This document shows positions 21,540 through 29,949 of a stretch of DNA of 64,000 nucleotides, piece after piece (position 1 is the first letter of the stretch; each line of letters starts with the position of its first letter). The translations under genes and the position numbers were made by a program. The notes under the pieces are model-generated. The model made no database searches, was not told the origin of the DNA, and worked only from the letters and a program-made list of their open reading frames with translations. The stretch comes from Corallium rubrum. Its lineage: Eukaryota > Cnidaria > Anthozoa > Scleralcyonacea > Coralliidae. The stretch spans positions 18,164,260 to 18,228,259 of the forward strand of contig OZ035998.1 of NCBI GenBank assembly GCA_964035015.1, given 5' to 3'.

Positions 21540-21959
21540 CTACAAAACAAACCTAGATACCAAATACCCACCAACCAGACCAACAGACCCAATAAACAGG
21601 GCCTGATACTCTTTCATTTCACCCGATGGTTTGTAATAGTCAGACAACTCAGGCTTCGGCTGGGACAACCCAACGGCCTCCACCTGTCTCAGCCTATCCT
21701 TCAATAGATCCAGGGCGTGATTCGTTGTGTTGATGTCAGCGTTGGCGTCAGACAGTTCCTGTCTTAACCTCTGTATCCTATCCTTCTTACCCACCTCGTT
21801 CTCATACCATTTCTCCTTTGCCCTAGCCAGCTGCTCAAGGGCGTGGTTGTGTCTCTTAATCTCAGCCTCGTATCCGGTGTGATTTAACTTTGAAAACATA
21901 AATCCGGCGCCCGCGAAGACCAAGGCGTTAAACAGTCCACCAGCAACCACACTAGCCAT
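21540..21959 (-). CDS. Two-TM coiled-coil protein (inner)
   Basis: 139 residues: an N-terminal Gly/Ala-rich hydrophobic segment (about 6-25), then HTGYEAEIKRHNHALEQLARAK and a long charged heptad region (about 30-95), then a C-terminal hydrophobic anchor (about 118-138). The homologue at 35725-36150 in the outer element shares HTGYE.EIKRHN and LSDANADINTTN.AL. I cannot name a function; the conservation and membrane topology suggest a virion membrane or assembly component. ATG at 21959 follows TTATATAT. Confidence 0.8.
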   Translation of the reverse strand: MASVVAGGLFNALVFAGAGFMFSKLNHTGYEAEIKRHNHALEQLARAKEKWYENEVGKKDRIQRLRQELSDANADINTTNHALDLLKDRLRQVEAVGLSQPKPELSDYYKPSGEMKEYQALFIGSVGLVGGYLVSRFVL

Positions 21960-21986
21960 ATATATAACTAGAGATAATACACTCCG

Positions 21987-22376
21987 TCACAAAGATCCGA
22001 TAATAGAATGGATGTTACGTCTTTCCCAATACGGAATCCTGATTAGGTAATGACTGTTGTCCTTGGCGTACTCGTCTTTCATCCGATCGTGTTCCTTCTG
22101 TACCCTAAAGCACCTCTCTGCCTCTTCCTGAGTTAGCTTACCCGACCAGGTGGAAGGGCTGAAATGTTGTTCACCATCATATTCAATCAGTACGAAAGTA
22201 CCATCGCTAAGGGGCGCCGCGAAGTCATACCTCAAAAGGCCACCACCCAACCCCACTAACTCATCAAAGGTCTTCTCCCTAACCGCTTCAATTCTGTTAA
22301 CGCGTAGGGCGTCCCACACATTCCTCTCTCCTCTAGACATAGGGGGCAGCCAACGTGTCTCAATCTCTACGCTCAT
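21987..22376 (-). CDS. Small PD-(D/E)XK nuclease
   Basis: 129 residues, starting at the ATG at 22376 (after GTTACT). The core reads RYDFAAPL ... VLIEYDGEQHF, then an F-x-x-x-x-x-x-D-x-x-K-D-x-Y-A helix and HYLIRIPY. D ... E-x-D-G-E-Q-H plus a terminal L-I-R-I-P-Y strand is typical of Vsr/DUF559-like PD-(D/E)XK nucleases found in phages, giant viruses and introns. It is absent from the outer element, which carries VRR-NUC proteins instead. It could act in DNA processing, packaging or as a homing-type nuclease; function is inferred from motif only. Confidence 0.65.
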   Translation of the reverse strand: MSVEIETRWLPPMSRGERNVWDALRVNRIEAVREKTFDELVGLGGGLLRYDFAAPLSDGTFVLIEYDGEQHFSPSTWSGKLTQEEAERCFRVQKEHDRMKDEYAKDNSHYLIRIPYWERRNIHSIIGSL

Positions 22377-22406
22377 AGTAACCACTGCATATGGAACCCC
22401 CTTAGG

Positions 22407-22646
22407 CTACTTAGGCTTTGAAAAAGGGTCAACCGGCAGGTACCCCTTCGACTGGGCATATTTAATCCCAACTGTACTAATTCCAACGGCTACAGCCAGT
22501 CTAACAGTACCCTTTATAGACTCAGGAGTACCCAAAGGTTCCCTCAGGACCTTCCTCGAAGCCATGGAGACCGCCACAGCTCCGCTTGTGATCAGGAGGG
22601 CGTCGTAGAGCTCGTTCATCAGTTCTTTTCGGTCGGTGGTTGACAT
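22407..22646 (-). CDS. Small two-TM protein (inner)
   Basis: 79 residues with DRKELMNELYDALLITSGA at the N terminus, a hydrophobic segment (about 15-30) and a second one (about 47-63), ending in DPF plus a basic tail. The outer homologue (36159-36392, 77 residues) shares RKELMNE..DA.L.T and VKLAV/VRLAV. Unknown function; one of the conserved small membrane genes of this Polinton type. ATG at 22646 follows TTAGTATA. Confidence 0.75.
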   Translation of the reverse strand: MSTTDRKELMNELYDALLITSGAVAVSMASRKVLREPLGTPESIKGTVRLAVAVGISTVGIKYAQSKGYLPVDPFSKPK

Positions 22647-22662
22647 TATACTAACACATATT

Positions 22663-23043
22663 TCATTCGTCGAAGGTGTCTAAAACCGGGGAAGTCCGAA
22701 CGGGGTTCTGTGGCTCGACAGTTCCCTCCATTACCTTCTCCTCATCAATGGTTTTCAGCCTCTGAACCTCCCTTCTCTCCTGCCTCATAGTGTAATAAAG
22801 TGAGGCCCCACCAATAACCAACCCAACGGTTCCGATTAGATATCCGTAATAGGCTGACCGACCACCAACCCCAGGACCAATCTCAGCCGCCAGCCGCTCC
22901 CTGGCTTTTCTCTCCTTGGCTACCTTCGATATCTGAGCCAGTCGTTTACCAGCCTCCACCCGTTTTGGATCCTTGACTCTCTCCGTCTTGACCACTGATG
23001 TCACCTTAGGGACTTCTGGGGTTTTTTCAGACTCGTCAGCCAT
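22663..23043 (-). CDS. Small membrane protein with KDPKRVEAGKRLA motif (inner)
   Basis: 126 residues: a charged N-terminal half containing KDPKRVEAGKRLAQISKVAK, one clear TM segment (GYLIGTVGLVIGGASLYYT, about residues 67-86), and a charged tail. The outer element has a frameshifted homologue at 36411-36733. Function unknown. ATG at 23043 follows TATATAG. Confidence 0.75.
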   Translation of the reverse strand: MADESEKTPEVPKVTSVVKTERVKDPKRVEAGKRLAQISKVAKERKARERLAAEIGPGVGGRSAYYGYLIGTVGLVIGGASLYYTMRQERREVQRLKTIDEEKVMEGTVEPQNPVRTSPVLDTFDE

Positions 23044-23057
23044 CTATATACACTAAT

Positions 23058-23378
23058 CTATGTTTCATCTGTGAGGTCATCTGTAGGAATCTCTGAGGTC
23101 GTCTCTAAGGAATCTGTGAGACCATCTGTAGGAATCTCTGAGGCTGTCTGTGGGAAGTCTGTGAGACCATCTGTAGGGATCTCTGAGGCTGTTTGTGGGA
23201 AGTCTGTGAGGTCATCTGTAGGGGTTTCTAAGACCGTCGGCCAGACAACAACAGATTCAGTCACGTAGTACTCCCCCCTACGGTTCCTCCTAACACAATG
23301 TCTCATCACCCCGATAGCTCTTCTGAGGGCGTGGAAGATAATCAGTATGGGTCGTCTAAGCCTCTTTGGAATCTTCAT
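23058..23378 (-). CDS. Small basic protein with Thr/Asp-rich tandem repeats
   Basis: 106 residues: a strongly basic N-terminal half (RRPILIIFHALRRAIGVMRH) and a C-terminal half made of four imperfect 15-residue repeats of the type IPTDGLTDFPQTASE. The repeat is encoded by a 45-bp DNA repeat (about 23064-23240). No homologue in the outer element. It could be a real small gene or repeat expansion at the end of one. ATG at 23378 follows TTTTAT. Confidence 0.55.
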   Translation of the reverse strand: MKIPKRLRRPILIIFHALRRAIGVMRHCVRRNRRGEYYVTESVVVWPTVLETPTDDLTDFPQTASEIPTDGLTDFPQTASEIPTDGLTDSLETTSEIPTDDLTDET

Positions 23379-23423
23379 ATAAAATACGGGAGGTCTAGGG
23401 TCGTACCGTATACCTGAGGTATA
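23379..23423. promoter_or_regulatory. 45-bp divergent intergenic region
   Basis: Only 45 bp separates the start codons of the small basic gene (-) and the kinase (+). Both starts are abutted by T/A tracts (TTTTAT and GAGGTATA), consistent with start-proximal promoter elements on both strands. Confidence 0.45.
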
Positions 23424-24167
23424 ATGACTGAGACAAAGTTCGGTGCTCGGCTGATCACCCTCGACGGAAACATCGGTGTGGGAAAGACAACGTTCGCTAT
23501 ACCATTCGCTGTGAGAAATGGCTATTACCTTGCTGAGGAGCCAGTTGATGACAATCCATACCTCGAAAGGTTTTACGCCGACCCCGGGAGGTGGGCGTAT
23601 GAGATGGAGACCTGGTTTCTCGGTGAGAGAATCAGCGTCTACCTAGAGGCTCTGGAGTTAATCAACGAAGGGAGGGATGTGATTGTAGAGCGAACACATC
23701 ACAGCTGTATGGTTTTTACTAAGAACTGTTGGCGTAATGGGTGGATAACCGACGAACAGTTTTCTGATTATTCCAAGATCTTCCACTCACTAAACAATCT
23801 ACTCCCAACCCCTGACGCTCTACTATTCCTAAAAGCCTCAGTTGACACCTGTTACGACCGGATGCTCAGAAGAGGTCGGAAATGTGAAGCCGGTGTGACT
23901 AAGGATTACCTCAGGTGTGTGGAAAGGTATATGGGGGAGATGACTGAGGACATAGCCCTTAAGGGAACTAAGGTGATTTCCCTAGATTGGGAAGACTTCG
24001 GTCCGGATGAGTCGGAGGTGGTCGGTACCCTCAGTGGGATCCCTAGCGGATTTCACGGTTGGATGGCTCGTGTGAACGGTCGGGACGTCTACATACCAGA
24101 GATCGTCAGAACCGTTAGCCAGGCCCGGCATGCTCAGCTGAGTCGTAAGTCCTATGGTACCGTGTGA
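23424..24167 (+). CDS. Deoxynucleoside kinase
   Basis: 247 residues of the dNK/thymidine kinase 2-type family, which phosphorylates deoxynucleosides for dNTP salvage. P-loop GNIGVGKTT (about 15-23), the substrate-site EEP (about 38-40), E-T-W-F-L-x-E-R (about 62-69), the E-R-T variant of the usual D/E-R-S (about 89-91) and the Arg-rich LID R-R-G-R-K (about 154-158). It is on the opposite strand to its neighbours and overlaps the end of the next gene tail to tail by 53 bp. No counterpart in the outer element, so it is lineage-specific cargo, probably captured from a host or virus. ATG at 23424 follows GAGGTATA. It would support replication in cells with low dNTP pools (inference). Confidence 0.88.
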   Translation: MTETKFGARLITLDGNIGVGKTTFAIPFAVRNGYYLAEEPVDDNPYLERFYADPGRWAYEMETWFLGERISVYLEALELINEGRDVIVERTHHSCMVFTKNCWRNGWITDEQFSDYSKIFHSLNNLLPTPDALLFLKASVDTCYDRMLRRGRKCEAGVTKDYLRCVERYMGEMTEDIALKGTKVISLDWEDFGPDESEVVGTLSGIPSGFHGWMARVNGRDVYIPEIVRTVSQARHAQLSRKSYGTV

Positions 24168-24627
24168 TCATACTGTCGAAGTGTGGACAGACCTCAGTCA
24201 CAATGTCGTCGAGTACACGGACGTCGGATAGGAAGACAATCTCATCGTACTGGGTCCCACGTAGGAAGCTTCTGATCTGTGTCAGGACCTTGTGGTAGTT
24301 GACGTGAGCGAATTCACAGTTCTCCAGTCTACCAGGCATCCCCGACTTGGTCATATACCCTTGGATCAGAACGCCAGGACCGGCTATAGTTCCGAGGATC
24401 AGTGGGTTAGCTGTAACACCACCGGCTATTCCCCCAACCACAGTCAACCCAATAGAGACCGTCTCGAGGATCATCTTCAGTCTCTTCAGTCGGGTGTGTT
24501 TCCACTTGTAACAAGTCGCTAACCTGTAGTAATACGAATAGAGTCGGGTTAGTTTGTCCACTTCAGCCGACTGGAGGTTTTTACCAATGTGGTTGAAGCT
24601 GACGACGCTTTTCCTCTTTTTCCCCAT
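24115..24627 (-). CDS. 2-TM SLATT-like membrane protein (inner)
   Basis: 170 residues: an N-terminal helix with FNHIGKNLQSAEVDKL..LYSYYYRLATCYKWKHTRL, two adjacent hydrophobic segments (about 55-75 and 78-95), then a charged helical region with C-E-F-A-H-V-N-Y-x-K-V-L-T-Q-I-R-S-F-L-R-G. Helix, 2TM hairpin, helix resembles the SLATT architecture and related two-TM effector-like domains, but this is by topology only. The outer homologue is 37472-38041. The start ATG at 24627 follows TAATTAGA. Tail-to-tail overlap with the kinase. Confidence 0.65.
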   Translation of the reverse strand: MGKKRKSVVSFNHIGKNLQSAEVDKLTRLYSYYYRLATCYKWKHTRLKRLKMILETVSIGLTVVGGIAGGVTANPLILGTIAGPGVLIQGYMTKSGMPGRLENCEFAHVNYHKVLTQIRSFLRGTQYDEIVFLSDVRVLDDIVTEVCPHFDSMITRYHRTYDSAEHAGPG

Positions 24628-24660
24628 TCTAATTACAGGTCATATTCAACCATAACCTCC

Positions 24661-25419
24661 TTACAGATCCTCCCAATCTCGGGTTCCCCCCAGACGACCC
24701 TCTACGATCTTCATACCGTAAAAGTTAATGTCTGAATAAAAACTTTTTAAGCTGTTTACCCCGAACACATTCAGATAAAATGTCCCTATCTGATCGATGT
24801 CACACATAGTGTATGAGTCCCTCAGTATCTCACCATTTATCCTGACGTGTGACACCCTAACTCCGGATAGCCAGTGGGCTGATATCAGAACCTTCTTTCC
24901 AATGAACTTCGCTGGAATTGTACACTCATGAAACCTAGACGGTGTCATCCCACCGAAAACCAGTTTGTTACTCACCCCAGCTTTAAACCCAAGGCTTCTA
25001 CCATCGTTAACATTGGCATTGGAAACAATTGTTTCCCAGGTACCCGACGCCGATCTTATGGTATTCCTCTTTACCACAACGAAAACTGAAACATCAGTGA
25101 ACATGAATCTGGGCATGTTAGCGTGGAAGGCTGTTCTTATCGTTGTCTCAGGGTAAAGGAAGTGGTGATCACCGGCGGTGTTTAGCTGTGGGTTGACACT
25201 TGGTGGTCTCCAAAACATGGTTGAGTGGATCTCACCGTCCCTATCCCCTATGTAATCAACAAAATTGAGTTTGGAGACGGCGTTCTTACTGGATCTGGTC
25301 ACGTTCAGATCAAAGATGACCTTGTAGTCGGGGACGGGCTTCGTATAAAGGACCTCTTTTAGTTTATCGTTGAGTTGTTTATTAGTGATCGGTCTGTTGT
25401 AACCATAAAACAGACTCAT
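24661..25419 (-). pseudogene. ConA-like lectin-type protein (inner, C-terminus frameshifted)
   Basis: 252 residues as read. Starts MSLFYGYNRPIT and has a beta-rich body with FTDVSVFVVVKRN, KKVLISAHWLSGVRVSHVRINGE and an ending FYSDINFYGMKIVEGRLG, the strand order and final 'D-I-x-x-x-x-I' turn typical of concanavalin A/LamG-like folds. Probably a surface or attachment protein (inference). Compared with the outer copy, an extra G in a G-run near 24683-24690 shifts the frame, giving a stop at 24661; the remnant of the original ending, with stop at 24633, is still readable. It is about 90% identical in DNA to the outer copy, far above most other gene pairs. ATG at 25419 follows CCTATAGTAT. Confidence 0.65.
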
Positions 25420-25422
25420 ATA

Positions 25423-26871
25423 CTATAGGACGTATTTACTGAACAGATACCCAGACACAGCTGTTAGGACCAATAGGATTCCCAACTCATTGTCTGGTTT
25501 TGGTTGTCTGTCAGGTGTATGAACGGTTGGTCTGTCAGGTGTATGAACGGTTGGTTTGTCAGGTGTGTGGACGGCTGGTTTGTCAGATGTGTGGACAGCT
25601 GGTTTGTCGGTCTGTCCGTCACTGTCGTCTAGTGTTTCCAGATGTGGACCGCTTTCCTGGTGTGTCTTTGGTGATTGCTTGTGAACACCCTGATAGTTGA
25701 CCTTGAAATTAATACCAAACCTCATGTTTTCCGACGCACGTCTGAGAACGTTGTTGTATCCTAGGATTTTCTCCTTCAGTATCGTCAGTGATCCTGGTAC
25801 TAACCACGTGTCAGGGCTAATGGCTAGGTTCTGGGTGACGTTAGTATCTGATATTGCCCTGTTCATATTCAAAATCCAGGTGCTAACGCTGTAGTTAACG
25901 ACGGCATCCTCTACAAGGACCCTGAATTCCTGCTGTGTCTCAAGACTGCCAGCACCTTTGTTAACAACGCTAACCCTTGTTTTAGCCTGTGAACCGAGAA
26001 CGGCGTAGACATAAGCCTCGATGGACTCATTCAGATACTGCAGACCTACCCTGGTGAAACCATTTGTCCGTAAGGGGATAAACCTTCTGTAGTGTGTCTT
26101 ATAGTCGCTATTGAGACGCCACATCCACTCACGGAACGAACGGTTGTGTTTGTAACCAGCGTGACGGTTAATCAAAAACTTTTTTTCCCTAGGTATGTTC
26201 GCCATGTTGTCAATCACATCGTGTCCAACGCCAAACTCTCTCATTAGGTCACTCTTCTTTTCCGTTATCAGACGTCTTAGTATACGCCGCGTGGTGAAAT
26301 ATAGGTGGAAACACATGATAGAGGAAACCATTGGATATACGTCTTCTGAGAATTTTAGGTGCTCTACTCCAACGCCACAGCAGTACGAACTGAGATAGAC
26401 AGCAAAGATGAGCTGGTAATAAGGTTCATTGTTATTCCACCATTTCGCGATGTCCGTCCGGTTTCCTGGACTCAGGACTGGTAATTTTGCCATAAAAAAG
26501 TCTTGGTCGTTAACATAAACCCTGAAATTGTTAAGGTCGTAGTCTATGACGTTGTTTGATAGGTATGTGAACTTCGAAAAGTCATATTTCCCCTCAATGT
26601 CCTTCTCCCAGTGCCGTTTACCCTGAACTTTTTGTACCGTACCACCACCAAGCCATATCTTCGGAAATCTGGGCGGTGGTTTATTTATTGTTAAGTACTT
26701 GGTGTAGTCTCTGTTGTTCTTAAACTCCACGTCACCAGTGTAGATGTATGAGTCACCGACAGGTCCAAAGAACACACCAGGCTCTGACTGACCGAAGACT
26801 GAATCAGTTATGAACCTGGTTCTGTCGGCGTATGGGTATTTGGTGAAAAACTCTCTCAGGGTCTTATCCAT
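25423..26871 (-). CDS. Large tail-anchored protein (inner)
   Basis: 482 residues. The first ~385 residues form a soluble domain with many aromatic and Asn residues (KIWLGGGTVQKVQGKRHWEK, FAVYLSSYCCGVGVEHLKF, NESIEAYVYAVLGSQAKTRV). Next is a Pro/Thr/His-rich stretch with repeated KPAVHTPD units (about 425-460), and a C-terminal transmembrane anchor (about 464-482). I do not recognise the family. It is paired with the lectin-type gene 3 bp downstream in both elements, so a virion surface complex or spike-like role is plausible. About 85% identical to the outer copy. ATG at 26871 follows CCTATGATAT. Confidence 0.75.
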   Translation of the reverse strand: MDKTLREFFTKYPYADRTRFITDSVFGQSEPGVFFGPVGDSYIYTGDVEFKNNRDYTKYLTINKPPPRFPKIWLGGGTVQKVQGKRHWEKDIEGKYDFSKFTYLSNNVIDYDLNNFRVYVNDQDFFMAKLPVLSPGNRTDIAKWWNNNEPYYQLIFAVYLSSYCCGVGVEHLKFSEDVYPMVSSIMCFHLYFTTRRILRRLITEKKSDLMREFGVGHDVIDNMANIPREKKFLINRHAGYKHNRSFREWMWRLNSDYKTHYRRFIPLRTNGFTRVGLQYLNESIEAYVYAVLGSQAKTRVSVVNKGAGSLETQQEFRVLVEDAVVNYSVSTWILNMNRAISDTNVTQNLAISPDTWLVPGSLTILKEKILGYNNVLRRASENMRFGINFKVNYQGVHKQSPKTHQESGPHLETLDDSDGQTDKPAVHTSDKPAVHTPDKPTVHTPDRPTVHTPDRQPKPDNELGILLVLTAVSGYLFSKYVL

Positions 26872-26890
26872 ATATCATAGGTTAGGTTAT
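26872..26890. promoter_or_regulatory. 19-bp divergent start region between tail-anchored gene and integrase
   Basis: Two start codons on opposite strands are separated by 19 bp (TATCATAGGTTAGGTTAT and flanks). Both starts carry an abutting T/A motif, so transcription must start within or next to the coding sequences, giving near-leaderless mRNAs or start sites inside the motif. Confidence 0.5.
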
Positions 26891-27988
26891 ATGGACGCTG
26901 GGGTTGGATTGGAACAGGAACTGAGAGATATTTACTACGATCCGAAAACAGGGTATCAGTCAGCTGAACGATTGTACCAGAAGGCGGTGGGAAAAGGTCT
27001 TGATGTGAGTAGGAAGGTAGTGAGGGACTGGCTGAAAACACAAGACACATACACGAGGTATAGGCCGGTTGTAAGAAAGCATAAGTTCAGACAGACGTTC
27101 GTCAGCCACCTCGGTGAACAGATACAGATGGACTTGGTTGATATGGGGAAGTATAGGAACCAGAATAAGGGGTATTACTGGATTTTGACGGCTGTTGAGA
27201 TTCTGAGTAGGTATGCTTTCGCTGTCCCCTTTTACAGAAAGGACACGAAAAACATGACCGAGGCTGTGGATAAGCTGTTGGAACAGTTCAAAGACCGATT
27301 TGGTGACTACCCCGACCTGGCTCAGTTCGACGACGGGAAGGAGTTTTATAACGTTGGTGTGAAAGACCTACTGAAGGAACGTGGTGTTGAGTACTTCAGT
27401 ACGTTTTCGGACAAGAAAGCAGCGGTTGTTGAACGGTTCAACAGAACACTTAAGACTGCTATGTGGAAGTATTTCTACACCAAGGGGACTTATAGGTGGA
27501 TTGATGTTTTGGGCGATCTCGTTGAGGGTTATAACAACACAAAACATAGTGTCACCCTTCTGAAGCCCAAGGACGTGGGTAAGTCAAACGAGAATCAGGT
27601 TTGGAATACGTTGTTTGGTCATCACTTTGGTGATCACCCCTTACCCAAGTTCCGGGTTGGAGACACTGTTAGGGTGTCAAAGTACAAGAGTATATTTACG
27701 AAGGGTTATGAGGCTAACTTTACTGAGGAAATCTTTAGGATTACAAAGGTCATCCGTGGTGATCCAAACGTTTACGAGATAGAGGACGCTGAGGGTGAAC
27801 CGATTATCGGAAAGTTTTATGAGGAAGAGTTGTCGCCGGTGGATAAGAAGGATAACGTTTATAGGGTTGAGAAGGTGTTGAGGAGGAAGAGAGTTGGTGG
27901 AAGGAAGATGGTGTTGGTCAAGTGGCTGGGTTATGACAGTAAGCACAACTCATGGATACCTGAGAGTGACGTACAAAGCCTGGGTTAA
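26891..27988 (+). CDS. INT: Retroviral-type integrase with chromodomain (inner)
   Basis: 365 residues, starting at the ATG at 26891 after GGTTAT. Layout: an N-terminal helical region; an rve core with the DDE residues in QMDLVDM (D81), QFDDGKEF (D147 or D148) and VVERFNRT (E181); an SH3-like region (FRVGDTVRVSKYKSIFTKGYEANFTEEIFRI); and a C-terminal chromodomain (about 318-362, VYRVEKVL ... VKWLGYDSKHNSWIPE). It integrates the element's ends into DNA and explains the 6-bp duplications. It overlaps the next gene by one base (TAATG). Confidence 0.97.
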   Translation: MDAGVGLEQELRDIYYDPKTGYQSAERLYQKAVGKGLDVSRKVVRDWLKTQDTYTRYRPVVRKHKFRQTFVSHLGEQIQMDLVDMGKYRNQNKGYYWILTAVEILSRYAFAVPFYRKDTKNMTEAVDKLLEQFKDRFGDYPDLAQFDDGKEFYNVGVKDLLKERGVEYFSTFSDKKAAVVERFNRTLKTAMWKYFYTKGTYRWIDVLGDLVEGYNNTKHSVTLLKPKDVGKSNENQVWNTLFGHHFGDHPLPKFRVGDTVRVSKYKSIFTKGYEANFTEEIFRITKVIRGDPNVYEIEDAEGEPIIGKFYEEELSPVDKKDNVYRVEKVLRRKRVGGRKMVLVKWLGYDSKHNSWIPESDVQSLG

Positions 27989-28689
27989 TGTATACTCGGG
28001 TAATGAGGTTAACATTATTCATTGAAAACGGTGAGAAGACTGTCTACTTCGAACAACCTATCATGGTGACAGGTCCAAGACCACAGGTGATGCTGAAGAA
28101 AGCGACGGTATACTGGAACTATAACAATGTGGTGTCAGGTCTGAACGATTCGGTGTCGTTTGATGGTAAGGAGGCATCCGCTCCTGAAGGTTATTTCAAC
28201 TTTGACGCGTTGGAAACGTTCGTTAATGGTTTAGCCGGGACCCACAGTGGGGTGGTTGAGTTCGGAAAGAATGTTTACAACGGAACTTCTAAGGTGAAAA
28301 CGTCGGAAAAGCTGAAGCTTGGGAAGATGGGTCTTCTTCTAGGGTTTGGTGAGAACGATGTGATAACTGCTGGTGGTGGGTGGACGAATAGTCCTAATCA
28401 GGTGGACATCAACAGAGGGTTGAGGTATGTTGGGATCTCGTGTGACGCTGTTGAGAGTGAGAGAAGTCTGGACAATGGGAGGAGGAGTGATCTGATTGGG
28501 ACCCTTCCGATAACCTCCGAACAGAGTTTGAAAGGGAGTGTACAGCACTATACTGACATTGAGTCGAAAGCTGAGATTCGAAAGGGTGTTTATGGTAAGA
28601 TGACCTTTAGGGTTCGTGGGAATAATGATCATTCAGTAGGTCGACCGGCTGGGATTGGGGCCGTTCTACTTGAGTTGTACATAGGCTAG
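27988..28689 (+). CDS. Putative minor capsid (penton) protein (inner)
   Basis: 233 residues. The pattern D-I-N-x-G-L-R-Y-V-x-I-S-C-D-x-V near the middle, D-x-G-R-R-S-D-L-I-x-x-L-P-I-T-S-E-Q-x-L-x-G, Y-T-D-I-E, and a final L-L-E-L-Y-I match what I know of Polinton/adintovirus minor capsid (single jelly-roll penton) proteins. The ATG overlaps the integrase stop as TAATG; a second in-frame ATG at position 6 is also possible and matches the start of the conserved region in the outer homologue (38206-38880). It lies upstream of the other virion genes. Confidence 0.65.
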   Translation: MYTRVMRLTLFIENGEKTVYFEQPIMVTGPRPQVMLKKATVYWNYNNVVSGLNDSVSFDGKEASAPEGYFNFDALETFVNGLAGTHSGVVEFGKNVYNGTSKVKTSEKLKLGKMGLLLGFGENDVITAGGGWTNSPNQVDINRGLRYVGISCDAVESERSLDNGRRSDLIGTLPITSEQSLKGSVQHYTDIESKAEIRKGVYGKMTFRVRGNNDHSVGRPAGIGAVLLELYIG

Positions 28690-28695
28690 TATATA

Positions 28696-29932
28696 ATGGC
28701 TGAAGGGGGAGAAGAATTCGAAATGGATGATCTCGGTAAGGAAAAGGAGAGGGAAGAGGAAGAAGAAGATACTGACGAAATGGACCTCACCGACGAAGAC
28801 CAGGGAACGGTAACGATAGGTCAGACGTCTGCTACGGATGGTATAACCCACGTAACAGAAGAGACTAGCCGTCCCAACAGTAGCTTTAGTCTCGACAGTG
28901 GTTCTAGGGCACATGAGAGGGGTGTTACAGAAAATAAGAAAAGGCTCATCATGAATACGCTCAAAATACAGGTAAACAAGGGAGACGGCAAGAAATCTAG
29001 TGAATTGTTATTAGGTGTTAGTCCTGTTTATAGTAGAAAAAAAGGAAAGCTTAACGGACTGAAGTTTAATAATGAAAGAGTTAGGAAACTTGAGAATGGT
29101 AAGTTTGTGTATAATGAGGGGAAAAGTAATAGAGAAGCCGTTGAGAGTTTCAAGAAGTTGTTAAGGGAGGTTGAAGAGGAACACTCTAAAAAAAATCTCA
29201 GGGGCTATTGAGAAGGTTAACAACGACCCCACAACCCCCCAGGAAGTTGTAAACGATGTGGCCTCACAGACCATCTCAGAGAGTGAGAGTGTGCTTAAGA
29301 AAAGAGAGAAGGACCTACAAGAACAGGCTAAAAAAATTCTAACTGATTATGAAGCAAGCGAATTCATTGGAATACTCAACCCACTGGGTACAAATGTAGA
29401 AAAAATTAGGCTCCTTGAGATAGAAGTTTTATACTATAGAGAAAAAGCGGCTGGTGAGGAACATCCCCGTAAGAAGCAGCTGTATGAAAAATTCAGCGAA
29501 GTGGCGGAAATGAAGGCGGACACAATAAGAATTAGGATCGGTGACGCCCCCCAACACATTGATGTCATATCTATCTTAGAAAATGAAGTGGAAAACAATG
29601 ACCTGAATAGGTTGGAACGTTTTAAGAAGTGGGCTAAGAAGAATATGGTTGGCCTGTCTGCTATAGCCATCACCATAGCTGGGATTGTAACCACAGTAGT
29701 TGTGGCGGCCAGAAAGGTTGTCTCGGGGGGAGCTAGAGCCGTTGGTGGTTTCGCTAAGGCACTCGCTAATCTGGGTAAGAGTTTGGGACCTCTGTTGGCA
29801 CCACTGTTTAGTGTGATAGCACAGGTTCTGACTTGGGGAGCAAAAGGAATAGCGTGGTTAGCCAACAATCTATGGGTTTTAGCCATAGCTATGACGTGGT
29901 TATTGTATGACTACTGGAAAAACAGAAAATAA
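28696..29932 (+). pseudogene. Acidic membrane-associated protein, frameshifted (inner)
   Basis: Two overlapping frames (28696-29211 and 29171-29932) together match the single 506-residue gene of the outer element (39978-41498). The shift falls at an A8 run near 29187-29195. The N-terminal part is very acidic (runs of Glu/Asp) and Ser/Thr-rich; the C-terminal part has a charged helical region, a hydrophobic segment (about GLSAIAITIAGIVTTVVVAA), a Gly/Ala-rich amphipathic stretch, and a final TM segment ending in KNRK. Function unknown; the position among virion genes suggests a structural or membrane-active component. ATG at 28696 follows CTAGTATATA. Confidence 0.75.
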
Positions 29933-29949
29933 AACCTGTTATGTAGTAT

